The notes: generated by a model not told the origin, from the sequence alone. A DNA stretch of 64,000 nt from Porphyrobacter sp. IPPAS B-1204 (GCA_003724185.1 RHGM01000003.1:434001-498000), one strand, 5' to 3'; counted from the first letter of the stretch, positions 18,839 to 27,983 are shown. A program made the numbers and translations.

Positions 18839-20491
18839 ATGCTCCGCACCTTTGCTCCGCTGTTTGCCGCTGTCTCTGCCCTCGCGCTGTCTGCACCGGC
18901 ATGGGCCGATACGCTGGTCGACAATGTCGACGGGGTGACGATTGACGAGGCGGGGACGGTCAAACGCTTCAACGGCCTCGTGTTCGACAAGGATGGCAAG
19001 GTGACCGCCGTTCTGGAACGCGGGGACAAGCGCCCGCCCGTCGATTACCGGCTGGACGGGGAAGGCCGGGTGATGATACCCGGCCTGATCGACGCGCATG
19101 TGCACGTGATGGATATCGGCTTTGCCGCGCTGACGCTTGACCTGTCAGGCACGACCTCGCTTGAGGATGCGCTGGCGAAGATCAAGGCGTTTGCCGACGA
19201 AAACCCGGGCCGTCCGTGGATTCTGGGGCGCGGGTGGAACCAGGAAAAATGGGGCCTTGGCCGCTTTCCCACCGCTGCCGAACTTGACGCGGTGGTACCG
19301 GATCGTCCGGTGTGGCTGGAACGTGCGGACAATCACGCCAACTGGGGCAACACCCTCGCCATCCAGACCGCGGGCGTGACCGCCAAGACGCCTGACCCAT
19401 CGGGCGGCAAGATCATCCGCGACGCCAAGGGCGCGCCTGCGGGCGTGTTTGTCGACAAGGCGGTGGCGCTGGTCGGCAATGTCGTCCCCCCGCCCCGCCC
19501 CGAAGACCGCGATCTGGCCTTCGCCAAGGCGCAGGAGGTGCTGCTGGGCTACGGGGTGACTGCGGTGGCCGACATGGGCACCGAAATGGCCGACTGGACG
19601 ACCTTCCGCCGCGCAGGCGACGCTGGGCGCCTGCAGGTCCGCATCATGGCCTATGCCGATTCGTTCGAGACGCTGGAGACCGTTGCCGGGCCGGAGCCGA
19701 CGGTGTGGCTCTATGATGATCGTCTGCGCATGGGCGGGATCAAGCTTTACCTCGATGGCGCGCTGGGTTCACGCGGGGCGAGCCTGAAGGAACCCTATCA
19801 CGACGATCCGGGCGCCAAGGGCCTGCCGCTGCTGACCCCCGCGCAGCTGCGCAACCTCATGAGCCGCGCCGCCATGAGCAATTTCCAGACCGCCGTTCAC
19901 GCCATTGGTGATGCCGCCAACGCCGAAGTGCTGAACGCGGTCGAGGAACTGTCCGAGACCTACACGGGTGATCGCCGCTGGCGGATCGAGCACGCGCAGA
20001 TCGTCGATCCGGTCGATATTGCGCGGCTGGGCCAGCACGGGGTGATCGCCTCGATGCAACCGCTCCACCAGACCTCCGACCGGCTGATGGCCGAAGCGCG
20101 GCTGGGGCCGGACCGGCTGGACGGGGCCTATCCGTGGCGCAGCGTGATCAAGGTGGGCGGGCGGCTCGCCTTCGGTTCGGATGCGCCGGTGGAGCCTGCC
20201 GATGTGCTCGCGGGCATGGCCGCCGCCATCAGCCGCACCGATGCGAATGGTGAGCCCTTCGGCGGGTGGTTCCCGGAAGAAACGGTGAGCCGCGAAACCG
20301 CGCTGGCGGGATACACGTCGGATGCGGCCTTCGCAGGCTTTGCCGAAGGGCGTTTCGGGCGGCTGATCCCCGGAGAACGCGCCGATTTCCTGCTGGTTGA
20401 CCGCGACCCCCTGTTCGCCTCGCCCGAGGCGCTGCGGGAGACAAAGGTGCTTCAGGTGTGGATCGGGGGCGTGAAGGTGCGCGGGGAGTAG
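18839..20491 (+). CDS. Exported amidohydrolase, YtcJ-like
   Basis: A 550-residue metal-dependent hydrolase of the amidohydrolase_3 group. The signal peptide covers residues 1-23 (LRTFAPLFAAVSALALSAPAWA), placing it in the periplasm. The beta-sandwich leads into the barrel with the metal motif DAHVHVMD; GRGWNQEKW, HAIGDAAN, WRIEHAQIV and FGSDAPVEPADVLAG complete the active site. Members act on amide or ester bonds; substrates of this subgroup are mostly unknown. The ATG at 18839 has AAGGA five bases upstream; an ATG six bases earlier is possible. Its stop is one base away from the convergent tatC stop. Confidence 0.9.
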   Translation: MLRTFAPLFAAVSALALSAPAWADTLVDNVDGVTIDEAGTVKRFNGLVFDKDGKVTAVLERGDKRPPVDYRLDGEGRVMIPGLIDAHVHVMDIGFAALTLDLSGTTSLEDALAKIKAFADENPGRPWILGRGWNQEKWGLGRFPTAAELDAVVPDRPVWLERADNHANWGNTLAIQTAGVTAKTPDPSGGKIIRDAKGAPAGVFVDKAVALVGNVVPPPRPEDRDLAFAKAQEVLLGYGVTAVADMGTEMADWTTFRRAGDAGRLQVRIMAYADSFETLETVAGPEPTVWLYDDRLRMGGIKLYLDGALGSRGASLKEPYHDDPGAKGLPLLTPAQLRNLMSRAAMSNFQTAVHAIGDAANAEVLNAVEELSETYTGDRRWRIEHAQIVDPVDIARLGQHGVIASMQPLHQTSDRLMAEARLGPDRLDGAYPWRSVIKVGGRLAFGSDAPVEPADVLAGMAAAISRTDANGEPFGGWFPEETVSRETALAGYTSDAAFAGFAEGRFGRLIPGERADFLLVDRDPLFASPEALRETKVLQVWIGGVKVRGE

Positions 20492-20499
20492 TTTACTCC
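20485..20499. other. Mini-hairpin spanning two convergent stop codons
   Basis: GGAGTA-GTT-TACTCC. This 6-bp inverted repeat contains both the TAG of the amidohydrolase and the TAA of tatC. It is too short to be a convincing terminator. Confidence 0.4.
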
Positions 20500-21302
20500 G
20501 CCGCCGCCTTTTCAGCCGCTTCCTCCGCCTCGCGCGCGATCCGGTCAGCCTCGACCGCCTTTTCCTGCAAGCGCATCAGCACCAGCGAGGCTTCGAACAA
20601 CAGCCACAGCGGCACCGCGAGGATAATCTGCGAACCGGGATCGGGCGGCGTCACGATGGCGGCGATGATGAAGATGCCAACGATCACATAGCGCCGTGCG
20701 CCTGCCATCTGCGCCCTGCTCACCAACCCGGCGCGGTGCAGCAGCAGCAGCAGCACGGGCAGCAGGAACGTCACCCCGAAGCCGAGGATGAACTGCATCA
20801 CCAGGCTGAGATACTCCCCCGCGCTGGGCAGGGCCTGCACCTGCATCCCGCCTGTCTCCCCCCCGAAATCGAGGAAGAACCGGAACGCGGTGGGCATCAC
20901 CACGAAATAGGCCAGCGCCGCGCCCGCGCCGAACAGCATCGGCGTGGCGAGCAGGAAGGGCAGAAACGCCTTCTTCTCACGCGCATAAAGCCCCGGCGCG
21001 ATGAAGGCCCACAGCTGGTTGGCGATCACCGGGAAGCTGACCATGAAACCGGCAAACAGCGCCACCTTCAGCTCGACAAAGAACACCTCGGGCAGCTTGG
21101 TGAAGATCAGCTGGCCCTCGCCATCGGGGAAGGCCTGCTTCAACGGCCACACCAGCACGCCGAGGATGTCGTCAGCGAAATAGAGGCAGATCCCGAAGCC
21201 CACCGCCAGCGCCAGCAGGGCGCGGATCACGCGGGTGCGCAGTTCGATCAGGTGGTCGAGCAGCGGGGCACGCGTCTCGTCGAGATCCTTGACGTTAAAC
21301 AT
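20493..21302 (-). CDS. tatC: Twin-arginine translocase subunit TatC
   Basis: A 269-residue polytopic inner-membrane protein, the receptor that recognises twin-arginine signal peptides. The conserved N-terminal LLDHLIELRTRVIRALLA, the periplasmic loop with FFVELKVALFAGF and PVIANQLWAFIAPGLYAREKK, and VVTPPDPGSQ near the last helices are all present. Six helices are expected. The C-terminus is extended by a charged Glu/Ala-rich tail of about 35 residues. The start MFNVKDLDETRAPLL at 21302 overlaps the end of tatB by 8 bases; an open extension upstream is not family-like. Last gene of the argS-to-tatC chain. Confidence 0.97.
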   Translation of the reverse strand: MFNVKDLDETRAPLLDHLIELRTRVIRALLALAVGFGICLYFADDILGVLVWPLKQAFPDGEGQLIFTKLPEVFFVELKVALFAGFMVSFPVIANQLWAFIAPGLYAREKKAFLPFLLATPMLFGAGAALAYFVVMPTAFRFFLDFGGETGGMQVQALPSAGEYLSLVMQFILGFGVTFLLPVLLLLLHRAGLVSRAQMAGARRYVIVGIFIIAAIVTPPDPGSQIILAVPLWLLFEASLVLMRLQEKAVEADRIAREAEEAAEKAAAE

Positions 21303-21699
21303 CGGCGCCGCCCTTGGGCAAAGGCGCGGGCGCGGGTTCCGGCTCGGGGGTTTGCGCAAGCGGCTCGGTGGTGGTTTCGACCGGGGGCGCATCTTCGGCG
21401 GGGGGCGTTTCGACAGGCGGCGGCCCGGTCATCACCGGAGCGCCCGCTTCAGCCTCGGTCAGGGCAGCGGAACGGCGCATGATTTCCTCGTTCTGCGCCT
21501 TCCACTTCTTTTCCATTTCCTCCAGCTCGGCCTCGCGCACCATCGTGTCGATTCCGGAACGGAAATGGGCCGAGACGCGCCGCATCTTGCCGATCCAGCG
21601 CCCCGCAGTGCGCATGGCCAGCGGCAGGTCTTTCGGCCCGATCACCACCACCGCAACGATGATGATGACCAGCAGTTCTCCGATGCCGATGTCGAACAT
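21295..21699 (-). CDS. tatB: Sec-independent translocase protein TatB
   Basis: A 134-residue membrane-anchored component that forms the signal-peptide receptor with TatC. It starts MFDIGIGELLVIIIVAVVVIGPKDLP: a single helix with the Glu at position 8 and the GPKDLP hinge diagnostic of TatB. An amphipathic helix follows (RTAGRWIGKMRRVSAHF), then a charged segment and a Pro/Glu/Thr-rich tail. Lies between tatA and tatC. Confidence 0.97.
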   Translation of the reverse strand: MFDIGIGELLVIIIVAVVVIGPKDLPLAMRTAGRWIGKMRRVSAHFRSGIDTMVREAELEEMEKKWKAQNEEIMRRSAALTEAEAGAPVMTGPPPVETPPAEDAPPVETTTEPLAQTPEPEPAPAPLPKGGADV

Positions 21700-21733
21700 A
21701 CAGGGGCGCGGTCAGCCCGCCTCCTTGAGTGGA

Positions 21734-21970
21734 TCAGGCGCCGGTGCTGTCGGATTTGTCCACCGGGGCGGGAGCCTCGGTCTGCTGGGGGCTGGCGGCG
21801 GGAGGCTCGATCCGGGCGCTGGTGCCGGGTTCCTGCGTCTCGCTCAGGCCTTTCTTGAAGCTGGAAATGCCCTTGCCGAAATCGCCCATCATTTCCGAAA
21901 TGCGCCCGCGTCCAAACAGGACCAGCACGACCAGTGCGATGATGAGAATTTGCCAGATACCGGGTTGCAT
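21734..21970 (-). CDS. tatA: Sec-independent translocase protein TatA
   Basis: A 78-residue protein forming the Tat protein-conducting assembly. The short N-terminal helix (GIWQILIIALVVLVLFGRGRISEMMGDFGKG region) has the FGRGRI hinge and the Phe-Gly pair before the amphipathic helix; the tail is Pro/Ala/Glu-rich. The start MQPGIWQ at 21970 gives the standard N-terminus; an ATG 20 codons upstream does not. Followed by tatB after 34 bases. Confidence 0.96.
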   Translation of the reverse strand: MQPGIWQILIIALVVLVLFGRGRISEMMGDFGKGISSFKKGLSETQEPGTSARIEPPAASPQQTEAPAPVDKSDSTGA

Positions 21971-22042
21971 GGTGCGAGACTCGTGTTGCTGTGAATGCCC
22001 CATATAGGGGCCTTGCCGCGCCGATGCCACCCGGCAGACGGA

Positions 22043-22663
22043 TCAGGTGTGGTGTTCGTCACCCTCGTCCGCTTCATCGGGGTCAAAGCGCATGGATGCT
22101 TCCAGCGCTTCATCCACCGGATCGAGCAGGCCAGCGGCACGCAATTCGTCAATTCCCGGCAGATCGCGGCGGCTGGAGAGGCCAAAATGATCGAGGAATT
22201 CAGGCGTGGTGGCGTAGATCACCGGACGGCCCGGCACCTCGCGACGGCCCGCCAGCCTGATCCAGCCCGCCTCCATCAGCACATCGAGCGTGCCTGCGCT
22301 GGTCTGCACCCCGCGAATCGATTCGATTTCGGCGCGGCTCACCGGTTCGTGATAGGCGATGATCGCCAGCACTTCGGTCGCAGCGCGGCTGAGGCGGCGC
22401 ACCTGCTCCTTCTCGCGGCGCAGCAGGTGAGCAAGGTCAGGCGCGGTTTCGAAATGCCAGCGCTGGTCGCGTTCGACCAGATGGACGCCGCGATTGCGGT
22501 AATGCTGTTCCAGCGTGGCCAGCGCAGCGCGCACATCGCCCGCTTCCAGCCCGCCAAGATGGGCAGCGATGGCGGCCGCCGTCATCGGCGCTTCGGCGGC
22601 GAACAGCGTCGCCTCGACCGCGCGTTCGAGGGTGCCCGGTTCTTCCTGGCGCTCCTCGCTCAA
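22043..22663 (-). CDS. scpB: Segregation and condensation protein B
   Basis: A 206-residue winged-helix protein, partner of ScpA and SMC in the chromosome-condensing complex. Motifs: EATLFAAEAPMT, TEVLAIIAYHEPVSRAEIESIRGV (the typical second winged helix) and GWIRLAGRREVPGRPVIYATTPEFLDHFGL. The C-terminal tail is acidic. Its start overlaps the scpA stop by four bases (ATGA), indicating coupled translation in the stoichiometric complex. Confidence 0.96.
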   Translation of the reverse strand: MSEERQEEPGTLERAVEATLFAAEAPMTAAAIAAHLGGLEAGDVRAALATLEQHYRNRGVHLVERDQRWHFETAPDLAHLLRREKEQVRRLSRAATEVLAIIAYHEPVSRAEIESIRGVQTSAGTLDVLMEAGWIRLAGRREVPGRPVIYATTPEFLDHFGLSSRRDLPGIDELRAAGLLDPVDEALEASMRFDPDEADEGDEHHT

Positions 22664-23439
22664 GCCGCAGCGTCCTTCAACCGGCGGATGCGCAAGGGGG
22701 CAAAGGCGCTATCCTGCGCAATTTCCGCCCTGCCCCGCTTGGCGAGTTCCAGCGCCGCGACGAAGCTCGAGGCGAGCGCGGAACGCTTCAATTCGGGCGA
22801 GGCGTGGGGTGGCAGGAAATCGCGGATTTCCATCCATTCCAGCGTCACACCCAGCATCGCCGAGACCCGCTCCAGAGCGCTGTCCAGCGTCATCACCGGG
22901 CGATTGGCAACATGGTAGATGCGCGGGGCCGTGCGCGCTTTCACCTGTCCATAGGCCTGAATCAGCGAGAAAATGTCCGAACGCCACACGGTCTTGCGGT
23001 CGGTGCGCAGGCCTTCCGGCGCGCCGCGCAGGAACACATCGCGGCCAATCCGGTCACGCCCCATCAACCGCGCCGCCGCCTCGCGCATCGCGCCAAGGCG
23101 TTGCAGGCGCAGTTGCAAACGCAGGGCGAGTTCTTCGGGGCTGGGGTCTTCCTGTTCCGCTTTGGGCAGCAGCATCGCGGATTTGAGATAGGCCAGCCAC
23201 GCCGCCATCACGAGGTAATCGGCAGCCAGCTCCAGCTTCATCGCGCCCGCACGCTCGATATAGGTGAGGTACTGGTCCACCAGCGCGAGGATCGAGATTT
23301 GCCGCAGATCGACCTTCTGCCGCCGCGCCAGATCGAGCAGCAGATCAAGCGGGCCTTCCCAGCCGTCGAGCTCCAGATAGAGCGCGTCCTTGTCCTGCCG
23401 GCCCGCATCGGGGGGGAACATGAAGGACTGATCGTTCAT
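22660..23439 (-). CDS. scpA: Segregation and condensation protein A
   Basis: A 259-residue kleisin that bridges the SMC head domains. The N-terminal block LELDGWEGPLDLLLDLARRQKVDLRQISIL and DQYLTYIE are diagnostic; the centre has LELAADYLVMAAWLAYLKSAMLLP; the C-terminal winged helix ends near FVAALELAKRGRAEI. Overlaps nagZ upstream and scpB downstream by four bases each, so the three are tightly coupled. Kleisin gene order with nagZ before and tat after is common in alphaproteobacteria. Confidence 0.96.
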   Translation of the reverse strand: MNDQSFMFPPDAGRQDKDALYLELDGWEGPLDLLLDLARRQKVDLRQISILALVDQYLTYIERAGAMKLELAADYLVMAAWLAYLKSAMLLPKAEQEDPSPEELALRLQLRLQRLGAMREAAARLMGRDRIGRDVFLRGAPEGLRTDRKTVWRSDIFSLIQAYGQVKARTAPRIYHVANRPVMTLDSALERVSAMLGVTLEWMEIRDFLPPHASPELKRSALASSFVAALELAKRGRAEIAQDSAFAPLRIRRLKDAAA

Positions 23440-24458
23440 GCGGCGGTTCCGGTGAGCGCCAGCAGCGCATCGCGTTTGGCCAGCAATTCAGCGGCTTGTG
23501 GCACGATGTCGGGCGCCACGCGGGTGCCGGCCAGCGCCCGGTCAAGCCGCGCCGCGGTGGTATCGGACATTGCAGGGAGCACATTGCAGATGCCCTCCAT
23601 GTCGTCCATTTTCGCCCAGCAGTTCAGGATGATGTCGCACCCCGCCGCATGGGCGCGGGCCGAGCGTTCGGGGATCGAGCCGCCGAGCGCCTCCATGTCG
23701 ATATCATCGGTCAGCAGCAGGCCATCGAAACCGATGGCCCCGCGGATCACGTCGTGGATCACGGTTTCGGACAGCGTGGCGGGGTTCTCGGCATCCCATG
23801 CGGTGAAGACGAGGTGCCCGGTCATGCCGATAAGTGCATGATTCAACGTGCGGAATGGGAAAATGTCGTCTTCCAGTTCCGCCGCCGTCGCCGTCACCGT
23901 GGGCAGCGCCTTGTGCGTATCAACGTCAGACCTGCCGTGGCCGGGCATATGCTTGATACAGCCGGTCACCCCGCCAGCCGCCAGCCCTTCGAGCACAGCG
24001 CGGCCCAGCGCCGCCACGGCCATCGGGTCACTGCCGAACGCCCGGTCACCGATCACGTCATGTGCGCCCGGCACCCGCAGGTCGAGCGGGGGGTGGTAAT
24101 CCACCGTGATCCCCATCGCCGACAGTTCCAGCCCCATTGCCATCGCATTCACGCGGGCGGCCTCTATGGCGCTGGCAGGAGCGATTTCGTAAAGACGTTC
24201 AAATGCTTGCCCTGCAGGATAGCCCGCCCACAGCGGCGGCCTCAGCCGCGCCACGCGCCCGCCTTCCTGATCGATCGACACCAGCAGACGGTCCCGCCCG
24301 TGGATGGCCCTGAGATCATCCGTCAGTGCCCGCAACTGCTCGGGATCGGCGATATTGCGACCGAACAGGATATAGCCCGCCGGGTCGCAATCGCGGAAAA
24401 AAGCGCGCTCGTCTGCTGTCAGGACAGGGCCGGAAAGGCCGAAGATTGCCGGAATCAT
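23436..24458 (-). CDS. nagZ: Beta-N-acetylhexosaminidase (GH3)
   Basis: A 340-residue cytoplasmic glycosidase that removes GlcNAc from anhydromuropeptides during peptidoglycan recycling. GH3 markers: SIDQEGGRVARLRPP, the His/Asp-bearing loop KHMPGHGRSDVDTHKALP whose Asp-His pair acts as the unusual acid/base, and the nucleophile Asp in LLTDDIDMEALGG. Length matches Gram-negative NagZ (about 340) with no signal peptide. Its product feeds beta-lactamase-inducing recycling in species with AmpR; no ampR is seen here. Confidence 0.95.
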   Translation of the reverse strand: MIPAIFGLSGPVLTADERAFFRDCDPAGYILFGRNIADPEQLRALTDDLRAIHGRDRLLVSIDQEGGRVARLRPPLWAGYPAGQAFERLYEIAPASAIEAARVNAMAMGLELSAMGITVDYHPPLDLRVPGAHDVIGDRAFGSDPMAVAALGRAVLEGLAAGGVTGCIKHMPGHGRSDVDTHKALPTVTATAAELEDDIFPFRTLNHALIGMTGHLVFTAWDAENPATLSETVIHDVIRGAIGFDGLLLTDDIDMEALGGSIPERSARAHAAGCDIILNCWAKMDDMEGICNVLPAMSDTTAARLDRALAGTRVAPDIVPQAAELLAKRDALLALTGTAA

Positions 24459-24554
24459 TAGGGCAATAGCGTCGCAGGCTAGCGGGGGTCTAGCAAGGGC
24501 AGGAGGGGGTCAAGAACGGGGAAAAGCCACGCAAGCGCGATCTGGCCGCCCCGC

Positions 24555-25250
24555 TCACTTGACCTGACAATCGACCCCGTCCGATTTCAGCGCCGCGCAC
24601 AGCCGGTCCGCCTCGGCGCGGCTGCCCATGACCGCCTGCAGGCGGTACACCGTGCCGATATCGACCTTGCCTTCGACGATCCGGTACTTGACGCCCTTCA
24701 AGGCTTCGGTCCGCCGTGTGACGTCGCTCCACCCCTGTTCTGCGCGGGCGCGGGTGCCGTAAGCCGCCAGCTGCACGCCGACGCCGGGGATATCGCCCGC
24801 TGCCGGAACCGCGACGGGCACGGTCGAGACGCTGGGCTTGGGGGCCTGCGCCGGGGAAGTGGCAGCCGGCAAAGGCGGAGTGCCATCGGCCACCACCGCC
24901 GGGCGCGATCCGCCCTCGCCCACCACGGGCGCGACATTGCCGGTGCCGGCGAATTCCTTGCCGCCCGGATCATCGGGACGCTGCTTGATCGGGCCTTCGG
25001 GCGCGGCAATCACGCTGCCATCGGCGACCACTTCGCCGCCAGCCGCCCGGTTCGAGACCCACCACACCCCGCCGACGACCGCGCCGAGCAAGGCGACCAG
25101 CCCGGCAGCGAACAGCATGATCTGGCCTGCGTCCAGCCCGCCCGCGTCGCTGTCATCCTCGTCGGATTCGAGCCACGGCAGGCTGTCGCTGCTGGACAGG
25201 TCCAGCTCGCTGCTGTCGTCGTTCAACTCTTCATACTCGGCATCGATCAT
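24555..25250 (-). CDS. SPOR-domain membrane protein
   Basis: A 231-residue bitopic protein. An acidic N-terminus (YEELNDDSSELDLSSSDS) is followed by one helix at about residues 42-68, a Pro/Ala/Gly-rich periplasmic linker, and a C-terminal SPOR domain (residues ~155-230) with VQLAAYGTRARAEQGW and VYRLQAVMGSRAEADRLCAALKSDGVDCQV. SPOR domains bind peptidoglycan stripped of peptides at the septum, so a role in division is likely. Lies between argS (43 bases upstream) and nagZ (96 bases downstream). Confidence 0.9.
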   Translation of the reverse strand: MIDAEYEELNDDSSELDLSSSDSLPWLESDEDDSDAGGLDAGQIMLFAAGLVALLGAVVGGVWWVSNRAAGGEVVADGSVIAAPEGPIKQRPDDPGGKEFAGTGNVAPVVGEGGSRPAVVADGTPPLPAATSPAQAPKPSVSTVPVAVPAAGDIPGVGVQLAAYGTRARAEQGWSDVTRRTEALKGVKYRIVEGKVDIGTVYRLQAVMGSRAEADRLCAALKSDGVDCQVK

Positions 25251-25292
25251 GGCGATTTCTCGCGCCTCCCCCCGGCGGCAAATTGCCTGCGG

Positions 25293-27041
25293 TTACATGG
25301 ACTCGACAGCCTCGACACCGAGGACAGCAAGACCATTGCGGATCACTTGCCCGATTGCGGTGCCAAGGAAAAGCCTTGCCGCAGTTAGCTGCGGATCCTG
25401 TTCCACGATGAACCGCTTTTCTGGACGATCATTACCGAGGTTCCAGTAAGCGTGGAGATCGGCTGCCAGATCATAAAGATAGAAGGCGATCCGGTGCGGT
25501 TCGCGGGCGCGGGCGGCGGCCTCGATCTCGCGCGGGAACTGCGCGGCGCGGGCGACCAGCGCCATTTCCTCTGCGCCAAGCCGCGCCACATCCGCGTCAG
25601 ACGGGGTTAGCCCCATGTCAGCCGCCTTGCGCAGCGTCGAACGGATCCGGGCATGGGCATATTGCACATAGAACACCGGATTGTCCTTCGAGGCTTCAAC
25701 CACCTTGTCGAAGTCGAAATCCATCTGCGCATCGGGCTTGCGGGTCAGCATGGTGAAGCGCACCACGTCCTTGCCGACCATGTCCACCACGTCCGCCAGC
25801 GTCACGAAATTGCCCGCCCGCTTCGACATCTTGAACGGCTGGCCGCCCTTCATCAGCTGCACCATCTGGACCAGCTTGACCTCGAACGGCTTGGGCGCAG
25901 CGCCATCGGCACTGGTCAGCGCGGCGACCGCGGCCTTGATCCGCTTGACCGTGCCCGCATGATCCGCGCCCCAGATATCCACCAGCGCATCGGCGGTCTG
26001 GGCCTTCTGGAAATGATAGGCGAGGTCCGCGCCGAAGTACGTCCACGCGCCGTTCGACTTCTTGATCGGGCGATCCTGATCATCCCCGAACTTGGTCGAG
26101 CGGAACAGCGGAAGCTGCACCGGCTCCCAGTCTTCCGGCGGGGCCTTGCCCTTGGGCGCTTCCAGCACGCCGTCATAGACAAGGTCATGGGTCCGCAGCC
26201 ACGCTTCGGCCGCATCGACCTTGCCCGAGGCTTGCAGTTCGGCCTCTGACGAGAACAGATCATGCTTGATGCCGAGCGTGGCGAGATCGTCGCGGATCAT
26301 GTCCATCATCGCGGCGACGGCGCGGGTGCGGAACAGGATCAGCCATTCGCCGTCGGGCGCGGCGGCATATTGATCGCCGAACTCGGCGGCGAGTGTCTGG
26401 CCGATATCGACGAGGTAATCGCCGGGATACAGGCCTTCGAGAATGGTGATGCTTTGCCCCAGCGCCTCAAGATAGCGCAGGTGCACAGACCGGGCGAGCA
26501 CATCGACCTGCGCGCCCGCATCGTTCACGTAATACTCGCGGATCACCTTGTGTCCGGCGAATTCCAGCAGGCTGCCCAACGCATCGCCCACCACCGCGCC
26601 CCGGCAATGGCCCATGTGCATCGGGCCTGTGGGGTTGGCGGAGACATACTCGATGTTGACGACCGTGCCGCCGCCCACGCTTGACCGGCCATAATCGCCG
26701 CCCAGCTGCGCAATCGCGGCGAGTTCTTCCAGCCATGCCGTGGGCGCAAGCCGCAGGTTGATGAAGCCCGGCCCGGCGATGTCGGCGCTGGTGATCGCGG
26801 GATGCGCGGCAAGCTTGGCAACAATCGCCTCGGCCAGCGCGCGCGGGTTCATGCCAGCGCCCTTGGCCAGCACCATCGCGGCATTGGTGGCCAGATCGCC
26901 GTGCGCGGTGTCACGCGGCGGTTCCAGCGTGACGTTCGCGAAGGAGGTAGCCGCGGGCAGCGTGCCGTCTGCGACCAGATCGGTCAGCACGCTTTCGATC
27001 AGCGCGGCATAGGCGGTGTAAAGGGTCGTGGGTTTGGTCAT
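25293..27041 (-). CDS. argS: Arginyl-tRNA synthetase
   Basis: A 582-residue class I synthetase that charges tRNA-Arg. The HIGH-type motif is HMGH at residues 142-145 within SANPTGPMHMGHCRG; the second site is KMSKRAGN, an ArgS-like variant of KMSKS. The N-terminal Add-1 domain (AHGDLATNAAMVLAK) recognises the tRNA D-loop and the C-terminal DALR anticodon-binding domain includes QYAHARIRS and FYLYDLAADLHAYWNLG. First gene of the chain through tatC. The 218-base region upstream holds several hairpins. Confidence 0.97.
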   Translation of the reverse strand: MTKPTTLYTAYAALIESVLTDLVADGTLPAATSFANVTLEPPRDTAHGDLATNAAMVLAKGAGMNPRALAEAIVAKLAAHPAITSADIAGPGFINLRLAPTAWLEELAAIAQLGGDYGRSSVGGGTVVNIEYVSANPTGPMHMGHCRGAVVGDALGSLLEFAGHKVIREYYVNDAGAQVDVLARSVHLRYLEALGQSITILEGLYPGDYLVDIGQTLAAEFGDQYAAAPDGEWLILFRTRAVAAMMDMIRDDLATLGIKHDLFSSEAELQASGKVDAAEAWLRTHDLVYDGVLEAPKGKAPPEDWEPVQLPLFRSTKFGDDQDRPIKKSNGAWTYFGADLAYHFQKAQTADALVDIWGADHAGTVKRIKAAVAALTSADGAAPKPFEVKLVQMVQLMKGGQPFKMSKRAGNFVTLADVVDMVGKDVVRFTMLTRKPDAQMDFDFDKVVEASKDNPVFYVQYAHARIRSTLRKAADMGLTPSDADVARLGAEEMALVARAAQFPREIEAAARAREPHRIAFYLYDLAADLHAYWNLGNDRPEKRFIVEQDPQLTAARLFLGTAIGQVIRNGLAVLGVEAVESM

Positions 27042-27096
27042 GATTGTCTCGTGCGAATGGCGCGGATACTCGCGCGTGCAAAGAAGAAAGCGGGGC

Positions 27097-27219
27097 CCCG
27101 GGTCAAGCCCGGGACGGGGAAGAAGAACAGCGCAAGCAGGCTATCACATCGCGCTGGCACGACGCCAAAGGCGTCGCAAGGCCGACCGGCCGCCCGCAGC
27201 GACGCGGCCTTCAGGCCGC
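27097..27219. repeat. Cluster of palindromic (REP-like) hairpins
   Basis: Three inverted repeats in the argS-lipoprotein spacer: CCCGGG-TCAAG-CCCGGG at 27097-27113, GACGCC-AAA-GGCGTC at 27161-27175 and GCGGCCT-TC-AGGCCGC at 27204-27219. The first resembles a short intergenic palindrome I recall as common in alphaproteobacteria. Copy number cannot be judged from one window. No gene is evident in 27042-27260. Confidence 0.45.
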
Positions 27220-27260
27220 ATGAGCGAGGATATCGCATGCCCGGATGGGCTGCGCAAAAA

Positions 27261-27911
27261 TCAACGCGTCACATTATACGCCAGCTGCGCCTCGGTCAGC
27301 TGGAAGCCGACCAGCATTTCAAAGCGCGTGCGGGCGATGGCGGCCTTCACTTCCGGATCAGCCAGCGGATCGAGCGCGGCTTCGGCATCGCCGGCGCGTC
27401 GTCGCTTGGTGATTTTCTGGCGGATATCCTCGGGCAGCGCGGCATCGGCGCGGTTGACGAAGCTGCCCGCCTTGGCAGACCCCGTGGCGCGATCCTGACC
27501 ATCAGCGAAGGCGATCGTGACGGTGCCGATGCGCTTTGACACGACAGCGCTGCCGCCGCGCAGCACGGTGACGAAATAGGGCAGTTCCACGGTGCGCGCG
27601 CCGCGGGTGTCGGTGCGGCGGGCGTTCACGGTGAAGGTCGCTTCGGAATAGACCTTTTCGCCGCTGTCATTGCAGGTGGCGCGCAGGTTGGTCATCGCCG
27701 CGCTGACATCCAGGCTGCCGGTGGTGGTATCCCCGGCGGTGCGGAAAGTGGTCACATCGCCGGTGTAATCGGGAATCCCGACCGCCGGGCACAGGGTCAT
27801 CACGCTGGCAATGCCAACGCCCTGATCGATCACCAGCTCGCCTTCTTGCGAACAGGCGCCGAGCATCGCCACAGCAGCCAGAGCGGTAAAAGCGCGTGCG
27901 CGGAGCATCAT
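27261..27911 (-). CDS. Lipoprotein of unknown function
   Basis: A 216-residue predicted lipoprotein. The leader MMLRARAFTALAAVAMLGAC ends in a lipobox (LGAC) with the acylated Cys at residue 20. The mature part has two further Cys (MTLCP and ATCND) that could pair, beta-rich segments (DTTTGSLDVSAAMTNLRA, SEATFTVNARRTD) and a basic helix-forming tail. I cannot name a family. The open frame extends far upstream over the divergent ispH, but the lipobox fixes the start at 27911 or 27908. Confidence 0.82.
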   Translation of the reverse strand: MMLRARAFTALAAVAMLGACSQEGELVIDQGVGIASVMTLCPAVGIPDYTGDVTTFRTAGDTTTGSLDVSAAMTNLRATCNDSGEKVYSEATFTVNARRTDTRGARTVELPYFVTVLRGGSAVVSKRIGTVTIAFADGQDRATGSAKAGSFVNRADAALPEDIRQKITKRRRAGDAEAALDPLADPEVKAAIARTRFEMLVGFQLTEAQLAYNVTR

Positions 27912-27983
27912 TAAACCCGTCCTCGAATATTCCGATCCCGTGCGCCCTAGCGAGCCGCCACGGAAAGCGCTAGGGGGAGCGAC

